Origin: Actinomycetes bacterium
Lineage (GTDB): Bacteria; Actinomycetota; Coriobacteriia; Coriobacteriales; JAEZZM01
Assembly (NCBI GenBank): GCA_023418575.1
Contig: JAEZZM010000016.1
Location: forward strand, 1 to 10,716
DNA: 10,716 nt
Direction: 5' to 3'
In this document: positions 1 through 6,429 of the stretch, piece by piece
How positions within the stretch are numbered: the first letter of the stretch is position 1
Layout of the letters: each line of letters opens with the position of its first letter
Notes under the pieces: model-generated
Told to the model about the DNA's origin: nothing
The model's database searches: none
What the model saw: the letters and a program-made list of their open reading frames with translations, nothing else
Made by a program: the position numbers and the translations under genes

Positions 1-2
1 TT

Positions 3-1196
3 TCTACCGAAGCTGAACTTAGCCTTGAACAGGAGCCTTTGTATGCAAAAAAAGAAAAAGTAGTAGCTTCATTAAGATCTGGCATTGCCCATCTTTTTAA
101 ACATAAAGCTGTTCACTATTTTAATGATGTAGCTCAAATCCAAAGCCCTCAGTCAGTGCGCTTACTTAATAGTCAAGAGGAAATAAGCTGCACCAAGGCT
201 TTGGTAATTGCTACAGGCTCAGAGGTGCTTTTGCCTCCCATCGAGGGCATTGAGCTAGCCTTAACCAGTGATGATCTTTTGGCAAAGCCCCATGAGTTTC
301 AGTCCTTAGCCATTATTGGTGGGGGAGTCGTTGGCTGTGAGCTTGCAGATTATTATGCACGCCTTGGCGTGAAAGTGCATATTTTTGAAGCCTTAGAAAG
401 CATTTTGGCGCGTATGGATGCAGATCTCTCAAAGTTTGTATCCACCCAATTATTCAAAAGACAGGGCATCAAAATCAATTGTTCTTGTCAGGTGCAGAGA
501 TTAGAGCAGCTTACGCAGGGGGCCGAGAGCAAAATTAGAGTGCATTACCTTGATAAACAGCAAGAAGCAAAAAGCTTTGATGTAGATGCGGTTTTATGTG
601 CCGTTGGTAGAAAAGCATATACCACTGATCTATTTAGTGAAAGCTATATTCAAAGGTATGGACTTCCTTCAATGCAGCGCAGCTCTTTAGAGGTTTCCGA
701 TAAAAGCTTTGAGACTAGCCAAAAGGCTGTTTATGCTTTGGGTGATGTGCGCTGGGGATCTTCTCAGCTTGCTCATGCTGCAAGTGCAGAGGCTCAATAT
801 TTAGCTGAGCAGCTCTTTAGCGAGCAGGGTTCTAGTATAGATTTAAGCCTTAATCCTGCCTGTATTTATCTGTCACCAGAACTTGCAAGTGTTGGTCTCA
901 GTCTTGCTCAGGCAGCAGAAAAAGGCATAGATGCGCAGGAATCCCGTTTTGATATGATCGCAAATTGTCGCACTAAGATTGAAGGGCATTCCCGCTCATT
1001 TATTAAGCTTGTCTATGAGAAAGAGAGCTTAAAAATTCTGGGTGCACATTTAGCTTGTGAGCGTGCCTCAGATATGATAATGCATCTGAGCATGGCCATT
1101 CATAAGGGCTTAAGCATGAAAGATTTGGGTGATATTATTTATCCGCATCCCAGCTATTGTGAAGCCTTTGATCTTTTAGCTTCGCAAATTGCGTAG
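3..1196 (+). CDS. lpdA: Dihydrolipoyl dehydrogenase-type flavoprotein (E3), 5'-truncated
   Basis: This frame is open from the left edge, so the gene is cut: 397 codons remain, and 60-70 residues are probably missing against the usual 460-475. The lost part would carry the FAD dinucleotide fold and the redox-active disulfide. The family reoxidises dihydrolipoamide on 2-oxoacid dehydrogenase or glycine-cleavage complexes, passing electrons through FAD to NAD+. What is visible: an ATGS motif near 216-227, the NAD-binding GGGVVG at 318-335, the FAD-binding ALGD motif (Asp at 744-746) followed by LAHAASAEA, and the dimerisation domain ending in HPSYCE, with the His(1146-1148)/Glu(1161-1163) pair that acts as catalytic base in the disulfide oxidoreductase family. 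Lpd is favoured over glutathione or mercuric reductase from the C-terminal domain, but the diagnostic redox motif is outside the window. A TTG at 39 is internal and not the real start. Confidence 0.85.
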   Translation, partial: STEAELSLEQEPLYAKKEKVVASLRSGIAHLFKHKAVHYFNDVAQIQSPQSVRLLNSQEEISCTKALVIATGSEVLLPPIEGIELALTSDDLLAKPHEFQSLAIIGGGVVGCELADYYARLGVKVHIFEALESILARMDADLSKFVSTQLFKRQGIKINCSCQVQRLEQLTQGAESKIRVHYLDKQQEAKSFDVDAVLCAVGRKAYTTDLFSESYIQRYGLPSMQRSSLEVSDKSFETSQKAVYALGDVRWGSSQLAHAASAEAQYLAEQLFSEQGSSIDLSLNPACIYLSPELASVGLSLAQAAEKGIDAQESRFDMIANCRTKIEGHSRSFIKLVYEKESLKILGAHLACERASDMIMHLSMAIHKGLSMKDLGDIIYPHPSYCEAFDLLASQIA

Positions 1197-1242
1197 ATTG
1201 CGTGAATGAAATCTTCTAAAGGGTCCTTGCTATAAGTTTTTC

Positions 1243-1271
1243 TTGAGTGGGGACTCTTAAAGTGTCATAAT
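1243..1271 (+). promoter_or_regulatory. Sigma-70-type promoter of the tRNA pair
   Basis: TTGAGT at 1243-1248 and CATAAT at 1266-1271 are separated by exactly 17 nt. Transcription would start near 1278, about 14 nt before tRNA-Lys. Both hexamers are one or two bases from consensus, and their position just before the tRNA genes supports the call. Confidence 0.6.
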
Positions 1272-1291
1272 ATCTTCTTGTGAAATTGCGT

Positions 1292-1367
<76 letters not shown>

Positions 1368-1384
1368 GTCTTTTACTTCATTAT

Positions 1385-1461
1385 GGTGGACGTAGCTCAG
1401 TTGGCAGAGCAACGGGTTGTGGTCCCGTAGGTCGAGGGTTCGAGCCCCTTCGTCCACCCCA
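1385..1461 (+). tRNA. tRNA-His (anticodon GTG)
   Basis: The acceptor GTGGACG (1386-1392) pairs with CGTCCAC (1451-1457). The extra G at 1385 (position -1) faces discriminator C1458, the hallmark of tRNA-His. The D stem is GCTC/GAGC and the anticodon stem is ACGGG/CCCGT, with GTG at 1419-1421. The T arm contains GGTTCGAGCC-type sequence, and CCA is encoded at 1459-1461. It lies 17 nt after tRNA-Lys with no promoter of its own, so the two are very likely co-transcribed. Confidence 0.96.
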
Positions 1462-1506
1462 GCTATCACCATCAAATTCATCGTCAAAAAGTGCATAAAC
1501 TGGGCT

Positions 1507-1544
1507 AGCAGAAGGTTAGGTATGCTATTCTGCTTTCTTTTATT
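1507..1544 (+). terminator. Probable Rho-independent terminator of the tRNA operon
   Basis: AGCAGAA (1507-1513) pairs perfectly with TTCTGCT (1528-1534) around a 14-nt loop, followed at once by TTCTTTTATT. The stem is short and only moderately GC-rich, but the U-rich tail and the location 45 nt after tRNA-His fit a terminator. Confidence 0.5.
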
Positions 1545-1696
1545 GCTATGTTTTGTTGTAAGCCAGTTCTTGGCGCTATAGAAAAAATAGGGGTTTATAG
1601 ACCAAGTGGGGAAGCTATGGGCTAAGAAGAGCTGATTTGGCTTGCTTTTGGGCTATAAGCTTGATTTTGCTTTTTTAGACATATATGGCTAAAAAC

Positions 1697-1723
1697 AAAT
1701 AAGGCCCTCTAGGGACCTTATTT
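1697..1723 (-). terminator. Strong hairpin, terminator-like when read on the minus strand
   Basis: AAATAAGG (1697-1704) pairs with CCTTATTT (1716-1723), and CCC (1705-1707) continues the stem with GGG (1712-1714) around TCTA, leaving A1715 bulged. Read on the minus strand the stem is followed by GTTTTT (1696-1691), the form of an intrinsic terminator. On the plus strand the tail is only TTTAAC, so termination in that direction would be weaker. No minus-strand gene is seen for it to terminate. Confidence 0.4.
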
Positions 1724-1790
1724 AACAAGCTATGTAATCTAGCTCCAAAGAAAATGACGATCCGAAAGGGGATGCGGACCGCCACAAGGA

Positions 1791-1863
1791 GGGATGTCAA
1801 CAAGCTTAAAAATGCGACAGGCTGGGGGACCTGTCCTAGGGGATTTGTTGTGTTGACATATCC
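1791..1863. repeat. Palindromic intergenic element (candidate MITE/REP or structured RNA)
   Basis: TGTCAACA (1795-1802) is a perfect inverted repeat of TGTTGACA (1851-1858). The arms extend as GGA (1792-1794) against T1859 and CC (1862-1863) with a two-base bulge. Inside is a second perfect stem, GACAGG (1816-1821) with CCTGTC (1830-1835), whose loop is CTGGGGGA. Nested inverted repeats of this kind fit a miniature mobile or extragenic palindromic repeat, or a folded RNA. No second copy is visible in this window, so the repeat status is inferred. Confidence 0.4.
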
Positions 1864-1881
1864 TATATTACTCAAGTTGCC

Positions 1882-1911
1882 TTGCCTTATCGTGCACAAA
1901 GAATATATGCT
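1882..1911 (+). promoter_or_regulatory. Possible promoter of the 386-aa gene
   Basis: TTGCCT (1882-1887) and TATGCT (1906-1911) are 18 nt apart, each matching four of six consensus bases. A start near 1918 would give a leader of about 40 nt. A perfect TTGACA at 1853-1858 has no -10 box at the right distance and lies inside the palindrome. Confidence 0.3.
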
Positions 1912-1959
1912 AGGTAAACGGCTTAAACTTTTCGGTAAGCGGATAAAAGGGAGCAGTTT

Positions 1960-3120
1960 ATGCCAGATTTACTGATGCATAGTACGCAAAAGCCACTTAT
2001 TTGGGCACCTCATCCTCAAGATATGATTCAGTCAGAATATCGTGAGCTCAGCGCTACAGATTATAGTAATGAGGAGCTTTTTGAGTTGCTTTTAGTTGAA
2101 CCCGAGCTTATCGCAAGTATGCATAAACGAGTAAGCAGTCTTGATATTCCTGTCCAAGCTGCCTATACTGCTTATTTGCTTCCTCATCTTTTGCCGCCAG
2201 AGCTCAGCAAAGATTTTAAGCATTTCACAAGACAGGCGCTTAGTTTGTCTAGAGAGGCGGCACTTATGCATCCCCTTATAATCTGCCCTCTGCCTTCTCA
2301 TGCTCAATATAAAGACGCTTTGGTCCTTGATACAGGTCTTTCAAAGCTCATTGAAAGCTATCAAGATTTTTTGTCTTATGCTGATAGTCTGCAGGCTGAT
2401 GCCCTTTATATATCTGGACTAAGTCTTTCACAAGATTCAGTAGATGAGCTTTACAGTGCTGAGTCTTCAAGCGCTGAGCTTACAAGTGCTTATCTAAGTA
2501 AGAACTCCAAAACAGAGTCTCTTTCTCAGCTTTTAGAGGAGATTTTGGCGCCTTTGAGCCTTAAAAGCCCACTTATTTTTGGTCTAAGCGCTCTAAGTTC
2601 AAAGGAAGCAAAAGATATAAAAGATCTAAAAGATATAAAAAATATAAAAGGTTTAGAAGGAGATGTTGCCCAGCCGGCTCATCTAGCTCAGCTAGGTCTA
2701 GAGAATCCTCAAAAACTAGCTAAAAGCGCTGCAGCTTTTCTTGATAAGCTCTCCGCTAATACATCTAGTCCCACTATTTTGATGCTGGAAGATCTAGTTT
2801 ATCAGGCTGCCCCTTCATATATGCGTGCTTTTATCACCTCTTTTGAAGAGCTTATGCAAGATAAAAATAGGGTGCTACCTTCATATGCTTGCGCTTTAAC
2901 AAAGCTAAGCAATCAATTTGATCAAAAACAAGAGCTAAATTCAGGTACTACGCAGAGCCAGGATAGACGGATTTTTAATAAAGCGCAGCTTGAACAAGAT
3001 GAATTTGAGGAGCTTTCCAGGCTTGCATTAGAACTAAGAGATTTGCATATACAGCTCATACATACGGGTAGAGGCATGGGGATAAGAGAGGCTTTGATCT
3101 TATCGCAAGCTTTTGACTAA
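1960..3120 (+). CDS. Uncharacterised 386-aa protein
   Basis: I do not recognise this family. The start ATG is supported by GGGAG at 1949-1953 with a 6-nt spacer. There is no signal peptide and no convincing membrane helix, so a cytoplasmic protein is likely. Residues 1-170 look folded, with mixed aromatic and aliphatic positions. A Ser/Glu/Leu-rich stretch follows at about 165-195. Residues 218-232 are a lysine-rich run of K-D-I/L triplets coded by a 9-nt tandem repeat. The rest, to residue 386, is mostly predicted helix rich in Leu, Glu and Gln, ending in an amphipathic segment. The gene stands alone: about 500 nt of noncoding DNA lies upstream and a short hairpin downstream, and the neighbours are not obviously related. 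Leucine, serine and alanine dominate the composition. It could be a lineage-restricted protein; no catalytic motif stands out, so no function is assigned. Confidence 0.75.
   Translation: MPDLLMHSTQKPLIWAPHPQDMIQSEYRELSATDYSNEELFELLLVEPELIASMHKRVSSLDIPVQAAYTAYLLPHLLPPELSKDFKHFTRQALSLSREAALMHPLIICPLPSHAQYKDALVLDTGLSKLIESYQDFLSYADSLQADALYISGLSLSQDSVDELYSAESSSAELTSAYLSKNSKTESLSQLLEEILAPLSLKSPLIFGLSALSSKEAKDIKDLKDIKNIKGLEGDVAQPAHLAQLGLENPQKLAKSAAAFLDKLSANTSSPTILMLEDLVYQAAPSYMRAFITSFEELMQDKNRVLPSYACALTKLSNQFDQKQELNSGTTQSQDRRIFNKAQLEQDEFEELSRLALELRDLHIQLIHTGRGMGIREALILSQAFD
2611..2655 (+). repeat. In-frame 9-nt tandem repeat (five units)
   Basis: Five consecutive A-rich 9-nt units resembling AAAGATATA run through codons 218-232 of the 386-aa gene. 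They encode K-D-I, K-D-L, K-D-I, K-N-I, K-G-L. Because the unit is a multiple of three, loss or gain of a copy would change protein length without a frameshift. Confidence 0.8.
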
Positions 3121-3131
3121 GTGTCAAGCTG

Positions 3132-3150
3132 CAGATTTGCCTGAAATCTG
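3132..3150 (+). terminator. Short hairpin after the 386-aa gene, weak terminator candidate
   Basis: CAGATTT (3132-3138) pairs perfectly with AAATCTG (3144-3150) around a 5-nt loop, starting 12 nt after the stop codon. No U-tract follows, so intrinsic termination would be weak; it may instead protect the 3' end or attenuate read-through. Confidence 0.3.
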
Positions 3151-3216
3151 GTCCAACAGCATGGCCCTAATACGGTATCATGTTATGGTACCTGAGAGGT
3201 CTGGGAGGGAGCCCCC

Positions 3217-4593
3217 ATGAAGTCCTATGACATAATTATTATTGGCGCTGGAGCCGCCGGTGAATTTGCTGCCTACGAGCTTACCAAATTGCAATCAAAA
3301 AAATCTTGCCTCATTATTGAACAAGGTCTGCCCGTAGAAAAGCGTATTTGTCCTATTACCGCAGGAAAAGTAGATCATTGCATTAAATGTAAGCCTAACT
3401 GCGCTATTATGTGCGGCTTTGGTGGAGCAGGAGCGCTTTCTGATGGTAAGTATAATATCACTACCAATTTTGGCGGAGACCTGCATCGCTATGTTGGCCA
3501 TAAAAAGGCTGTTGAGCTCATGGAATATGTTGATGAAGTACTCTGTGAGTTTGATGGTCATGGTTCTAAGCTTTTTTCTACGGGAAACTCAGATCTCAAG
3601 CGTACCTGCTTGCAAAATAACCTACATCTCTTAGATGCCAAGGTGCGCCACTTTGGGACAGATAGAAATGTTGAGATTCTTAAAAAAGTTTATGAGTATA
3701 CAAAAGATCATGTAGAGTACCTCTTTAAGACCCGCGCAGAGACCATTACCCACAAGGCTGATGAAAAAAGCTTCATAGTTGAGACCGATAAGGGCGAGAA
3801 GTTCATTTGCAAAAATCTAGTTTTGGCTACAGGCCGCTCTGGCTCTTCATGGACTGCACGTGAGCTTGGACGCATGGGAATTGAGATGCGCTCTGATCGC
3901 GTGGATATTGGTGTGCGCGTTGAGCTTCCTGCAGAGATTTTCTCTCATATTACCGATGAGGTTTATGAATCAAAGATTGTATATCAAACTGAGAAATATA
4001 ATGATTTAGTGCGTACCTTTTGTATGAACCCCAGAGGTGTGGTGGTAACTGAGAATACCAACGGTATTATTACGGTTAATGGTCATTCGTATTCTGATCC
4101 ATCCCTGCTTACAGAAAATACTAATTTTGCTCTCTTGGTTACCAATCGCTTTACTGAGCCTTTTAGAAATTCAAACGAGTATGGTGAATCTATAGCTCGT
4201 CTTTCAAATATGCTGGGTGGCGGAGTTTTGCTTCAGCGTTTTGGTGACTTGACGCGTGGACGCAGGTCAGGCGAAAATCGTATGAAGAAATGTTTTACCG
4301 TTCCAACTTTAAAGGCAACCCCAGGAGATTTGTCTTTGGTGCTACCCAAGCGTCAGCTTGATGACATCATTGAGATGATTTATGCTCTTGATAAAGTTGC
4401 TCCTGGTACGGCAAATGAGGACACCTTATTATATGGTGTTGAAGTTAAGTTCTATAACTCCGAAGTTCCGGTTGATGAGAACCTTATGACTCAAATTGAG
4501 GGTCTCTATGCGGTAGGAGATGGTTCAGGAGTTACACATTCCTTATCGCAGGCCTCTGCTTGCGGAGCCTTAATTGCTCGTCATTTACAGTAA
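3217..4593 (+). CDS. FAD-dependent dehydrogenase, COG2509 type, with N-terminal cysteine cluster
   Basis: The 458-aa product starts at ATG 3217, after GGGAGGGA at 3203-3210. Residues 5-15 form a Rossmann strand with GAGAAG, the FAD-binding motif, and E35 sits where the acidic ribose-binding residue is expected. Next comes a cluster of five cysteines (C45, C55, C58, C62, C66) leading into the family signature GFGGAGALSDGKYN. A LATGRSG motif follows at mid-chain, and the C-terminus has AVGDGSGVTHSLSQASACG, the second FAD-contacting segment. This layout fits the uncharacterised FAD-dependent dehydrogenases of COG2509, of normal length; substrate and electron partner are not established. The spacing of the cysteines suggests metal or Fe-S binding, but that is inference. 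No signal peptide or membrane helix is seen, so it should be cytoplasmic. The next gene starts 13 nt after its stop, which implies an operon. Confidence 0.85.
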   Translation: MKSYDIIIIGAGAAGEFAAYELTKLQSKKSCLIIEQGLPVEKRICPITAGKVDHCIKCKPNCAIMCGFGGAGALSDGKYNITTNFGGDLHRYVGHKKAVELMEYVDEVLCEFDGHGSKLFSTGNSDLKRTCLQNNLHLLDAKVRHFGTDRNVEILKKVYEYTKDHVEYLFKTRAETITHKADEKSFIVETDKGEKFICKNLVLATGRSGSSWTARELGRMGIEMRSDRVDIGVRVELPAEIFSHITDEVYESKIVYQTEKYNDLVRTFCMNPRGVVVTENTNGIITVNGHSYSDPSLLTENTNFALLVTNRFTEPFRNSNEYGESIARLSNMLGGGVLLQRFGDLTRGRRSGENRMKKCFTVPTLKATPGDLSLVLPKRQLDDIIEMIYALDKVAPGTANEDTLLYGVEVKFYNSEVPVDENLMTQIEGLYAVGDGSGVTHSLSQASACGALIARHLQ

Positions 4594-4606
4594 AAGGAGA
4601 TTGCTT

Positions 4607-5344
4607 ATGCAGCCTTCAAAGAGAGCTTCAAAGATTGTAGTTGCAGGCTTAAGTCTCGCGCTTTTAAGTTCTGCCAGCTGTCTTGCACCCGCAACAATGA
4701 ATCTTGGTCCCGATCAAGCAGAGGCTAAGATTTACGCTCCAACGGTAGCAAATTTTAAGTTTGTAGTGTATTCAGCAGATAAGAGCACAAAGCTTATTAG
4801 AGATCCAAGGCAAAACGGCTACATTGATAACTCCCCAGAATTAGTAAAGGGTATGTTTTTGCGCAGCGAAGGTGAATTGGGTAATTTCTTATATGTTCGC
4901 CTTAATAATGGTCATGTAGGTTGGGTTAATAAGTCTAATCTTACTGATCTTGAGCAGGTAGAAGAAAAACTCTATTTAAAAGAGGATAGTCAGCTTTTGT
5001 CACTTATGGATGAGTCTTCTGAGCCTGTAAAATCTATTGAGCGAGGATCAGTTTTTTATGTTGATGCAAAATCAGGAGATCTTGTTCACGGCTATGGTGC
5101 CGGTGAAGAAGGCTGGCTAAAGGCAAGTCAGCTTCAAGCTGAAGAGATTGAAAAAGTAGAAGAAAGCCCTGCTCCTCCCGTAGAACAAGAAGTTCAAGAG
5201 AGCGCTCCTGTGCAGCCTGAGCAAAAAAGGCGTTCAGTATCCGAGATGCTTTTGAGCCCTCCGCTACTCTATTTATTAGTAGCTGGTGGTGTTTTAGTAC
5301 TCCTTGGTTTGATTCTTGCTATTGTACGTGCTGTTAGGCGATAA
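4607..5344 (+). CDS. Exported SH3-domain protein with C-terminal membrane anchor
   Basis: The start is set at ATG 4607 (245 aa), because AAGGAG at 4595-4600 lies 6 nt upstream; an earlier TTG at 4574 would overlap the previous gene and has no such site. Residues 1-40 are a Sec signal: basic start (KRASK), hydrophobic core at about 10-23, and a plausible cleavage after AEA at 38-40. C25 follows S-A-S, a poor lipobox. Two SH3-like repeats follow at about 48-112 and 115-178, with GHVGWVNKSNL and EEGWLKASQL marking equivalent strands. A Pro/Glu-rich linker (about 180-208) spans toward the membrane, and a helix at about 219-240 followed by RAVRR anchors the C-terminus with its basic tail inside. 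Bacterial SH3 domains often bind peptidoglycan or other wall ligands. It is co-transcribed with the FAD gene, but a functional link is not shown. Confidence 0.8.
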   Translation: MQPSKRASKIVVAGLSLALLSSASCLAPATMNLGPDQAEAKIYAPTVANFKFVVYSADKSTKLIRDPRQNGYIDNSPELVKGMFLRSEGELGNFLYVRLNNGHVGWVNKSNLTDLEQVEEKLYLKEDSQLLSLMDESSEPVKSIERGSVFYVDAKSGDLVHGYGAGEEGWLKASQLQAEEIEKVEESPAPPVEQEVQESAPVQPEQKRRSVSEMLLSPPLLYLLVAGGVLVLLGLILAIVRAVRR

Positions 5345-5377
5345 GCCAGGGCGTCCATGAGCCTCTTATATCAATCA

Positions 5378-5409
5378 GAAGAGCTGTGCAAAATCCGAAG
5401 AGCTGCGCA
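5378..5409. repeat. Short direct repeat in the convergent intergenic gap
   Basis: GAAGAGCTGTGCA (5378-5390) and GAAGAGCTGCGCA (5397-5409) differ at one base and are 19 nt apart. CTGTGCA (5384-5390) can also pair with TGCGCAG (5404-5410), and ATTTTTA follows at 5414-5420, so the duplication may have built a weak terminator for the SH3 gene. Confidence 0.5.
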
Positions 5410-5417
5410 GAGCATTT

Positions 5418-6233
5418 TTAGGCATGTACAAAGTAGGGAAGCTCTTTCATCGCACGAGTAATCTTATCTTTGGTGCCGCTTAAGGACTTTCCTGGCCTAA
5501 CATAGATCCAGAGCTCTGCTCTTACCCCATATTGATCCAGCCCAGTGAATTTAACTTCACTTGGGCTGATTTTTTCTGGCAAGAGTTCCTCGGAGGCTAG
5601 CCTATAGCTGAGCTCTCTTAGTTCGCGTGCTACGAGATCTGCGTCCTGATCGCTTCTCATAATAAAAGGGATACTGCAAAAACCTTCTAGGGCAGAGCTC
5701 AGTTTGGTGAGTGCAGAGGTATTTAAGACAGAATTTGGAATAGAAACAATTTCTCCAGCCCTGCTGATTACCGTGGTATGACGCCAGCTTACATCATGTA
5801 CGGTGCCAATAATGCCATTTATTTTAATATGATCACCTGGTGCTATAATTTGTCCCAGGGTAAGCTGAATACCTGCCACAATATTTGCAATGGTATCTTT
5901 CATACCAAAAGAGATGGCTAAACCTCCAATTCCCAAGGCGGTAAGTACCGTGGTGGGCTCTATTCCAAAAACCGGTTTAAGTACAATACAAAAGGCTAAG
6001 CCCCATACACTAAAGCGTATAAGGTTAATAAATATACTGGCAGAAGGCATGTTTACTGCATCAAGCGACCAGACTTTTTTAACTGCGCGAGCGGCTAGGT
6101 GGCTCAGCACAGCAGCAAGGATAATTATCACAAAAATAAAGATAAGTTTTGCTGCCCATGAAGGGATGAGATGAGCAGCCTCATTTAAGATTTCGGTGGT
6201 TTCTTCATTTATACTTTGGGCGACCATAAGCAT
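5418..6233 (-). CDS. mscS: Small-conductance mechanosensitive channel, MscS family
   Basis: The 271-aa product matches the minimal MscS layout. An N-terminal segment precedes TM1 (about 28-50) and TM2 (about 67-89). The pore helix TM3 (about 94-128) carries the family signature: ALGIGGLAISFGMKDTIAN, then GIQLTLGQIIAPGDHI. The beta domain follows with SWRHTTVISRAGEIVSIPN, then a C-terminal alpha/beta vestibule domain. The family forms a heptameric inner-membrane channel that opens under membrane tension and releases solutes during osmotic downshock. The GAGAAG-like site at about 6239-6244 suits ATG 6233; a second ATG at 6227 would drop only two residues. It is transcribed divergently from copA and converges on the SH3 gene across a 73-nt gap. 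Length and motifs are normal. Confidence 0.93.
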   Translation of the reverse strand: MLMVAQSINEETTEILNEAAHLIPSWAAKLIFIFVIIILAAVLSHLAARAVKKVWSLDAVNMPSASIFINLIRFSVWGLAFCIVLKPVFGIEPTTVLTALGIGGLAISFGMKDTIANIVAGIQLTLGQIIAPGDHIKINGIIGTVHDVSWRHTTVISRAGEIVSIPNSVLNTSALTKLSSALEGFCSIPFIMRSDQDADLVARELRELSYRLASEELLPEKISPSEVKFTGLDQYGVRAELWIYVRPGKSLSGTKDKITRAMKELPYFVHA

Positions 6234-6304
6234 ATGAGCTTCTCTTTCTCAATTCTGTCTAGCACTTAGGTATTGTTACACTCGGCATAAGCTGCTGTAA
6301 GCTT

Positions 6305-6341
6305 GTTAGTATTACGAATGAAAAAAATCGTAATACTTAAC
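6305..6341. promoter_or_regulatory. Large inverted repeat between mscS and copA (candidate operator)
   Basis: AGTATTACGA (6308-6317) and TCGTAATACT (6328-6337) are perfect 10-bp inverted repeats around an A-rich 10-nt loop. Three more pairs (GTT 6305-6307 with AAC 6339-6341) form if T6338 is bulged. The position midway between divergent genes suggests a regulator-binding site. The GTATTAC half-site resembles operators of the BlaI/CopY repressor family, but the wide spacing differs from known sites, so the regulator is not assigned. Confidence 0.5.
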
Positions 6342-6409
6342 GTATAGGAATTATACTTTCCTGGGTATAGTTGTTTTAATCCTATTACTATACTCAGCTT
6401 TATACCCAG
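6342..6409. promoter_or_regulatory. copA promoter/operator region with GTATA/TATAC repeats
   Basis: CTGGGTATA (6361-6369) is a perfect inverted repeat of TATACCCAG (6401-6409), and GTATA (6342-6346) mirrors TATAC (6352-6356). GTATAG (6365-6370) also mirrors CTATAC (6388-6393). Two TATACT hexamers (6352-6357, 6389-6394) could be -10 boxes, but neither has a good -35. The GGGTATA half-sites recall CsoR copper operators; those normally run TACCC...GGGTA, the opposite order. Confidence 0.45.
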
Positions 6410-6429
6410 CTTTATGAAGGGGGTAACTA

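Larger units (their letters stand above)
1462..1959. other. Gene-free intergenic region with several structured elements
   Basis: No convincing protein gene lies between tRNA-His and the ATG at 1960. Short open frames on both strands here lack a good ribosome site and run through the palindromes. The stretch holds the tRNA terminator (1507-1544), the A/T-rich hairpin (1697-1723), a weak hairpin GATCCG/CGGACC (1759-1764 with 1775-1780, one mismatch), the palindromic element (1791-1863) and a possible promoter near 1882-1911. The parts at 1545-1690 and 1864-1880 show nothing I can name. Confidence 0.7.

Noticed and set aside
1853..1870. TTGACA at 1853-1858 as the promoter of the 386-aa gene
   Set aside because: The nearest -10-like sequence TATATT (1865-1870) is only 6 nt away, and the hexamer is part of the palindrome arm.
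1675..1899. 74-codon minus-strand open frame in the intergenic region
   Set aside because: It spans the terminator-like hairpin and the palindrome, with no credible start site or protein-like composition.
1741..1959. T-box or known metabolite riboswitch before the 386-aa gene
   Set aside because: No T-box GGTGGNACCGCG sequence and no core of a riboswitch class I can recall (cobalamin, SAM, glycine, c-di-GMP) is present; only generic hairpins are seen.
1754..1975. 73-codon plus-strand open frame before the 386-aa gene
   Set aside because: It lacks a ribosome site, runs through the palindromic element and overlaps the well-supported start at 1960.
4574..4606. Earlier TTG start for the SH3 protein
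   Set aside because: It overlaps the preceding gene, has no Shine-Dalgarno site, and would put non-signal residues before a clean signal peptide.
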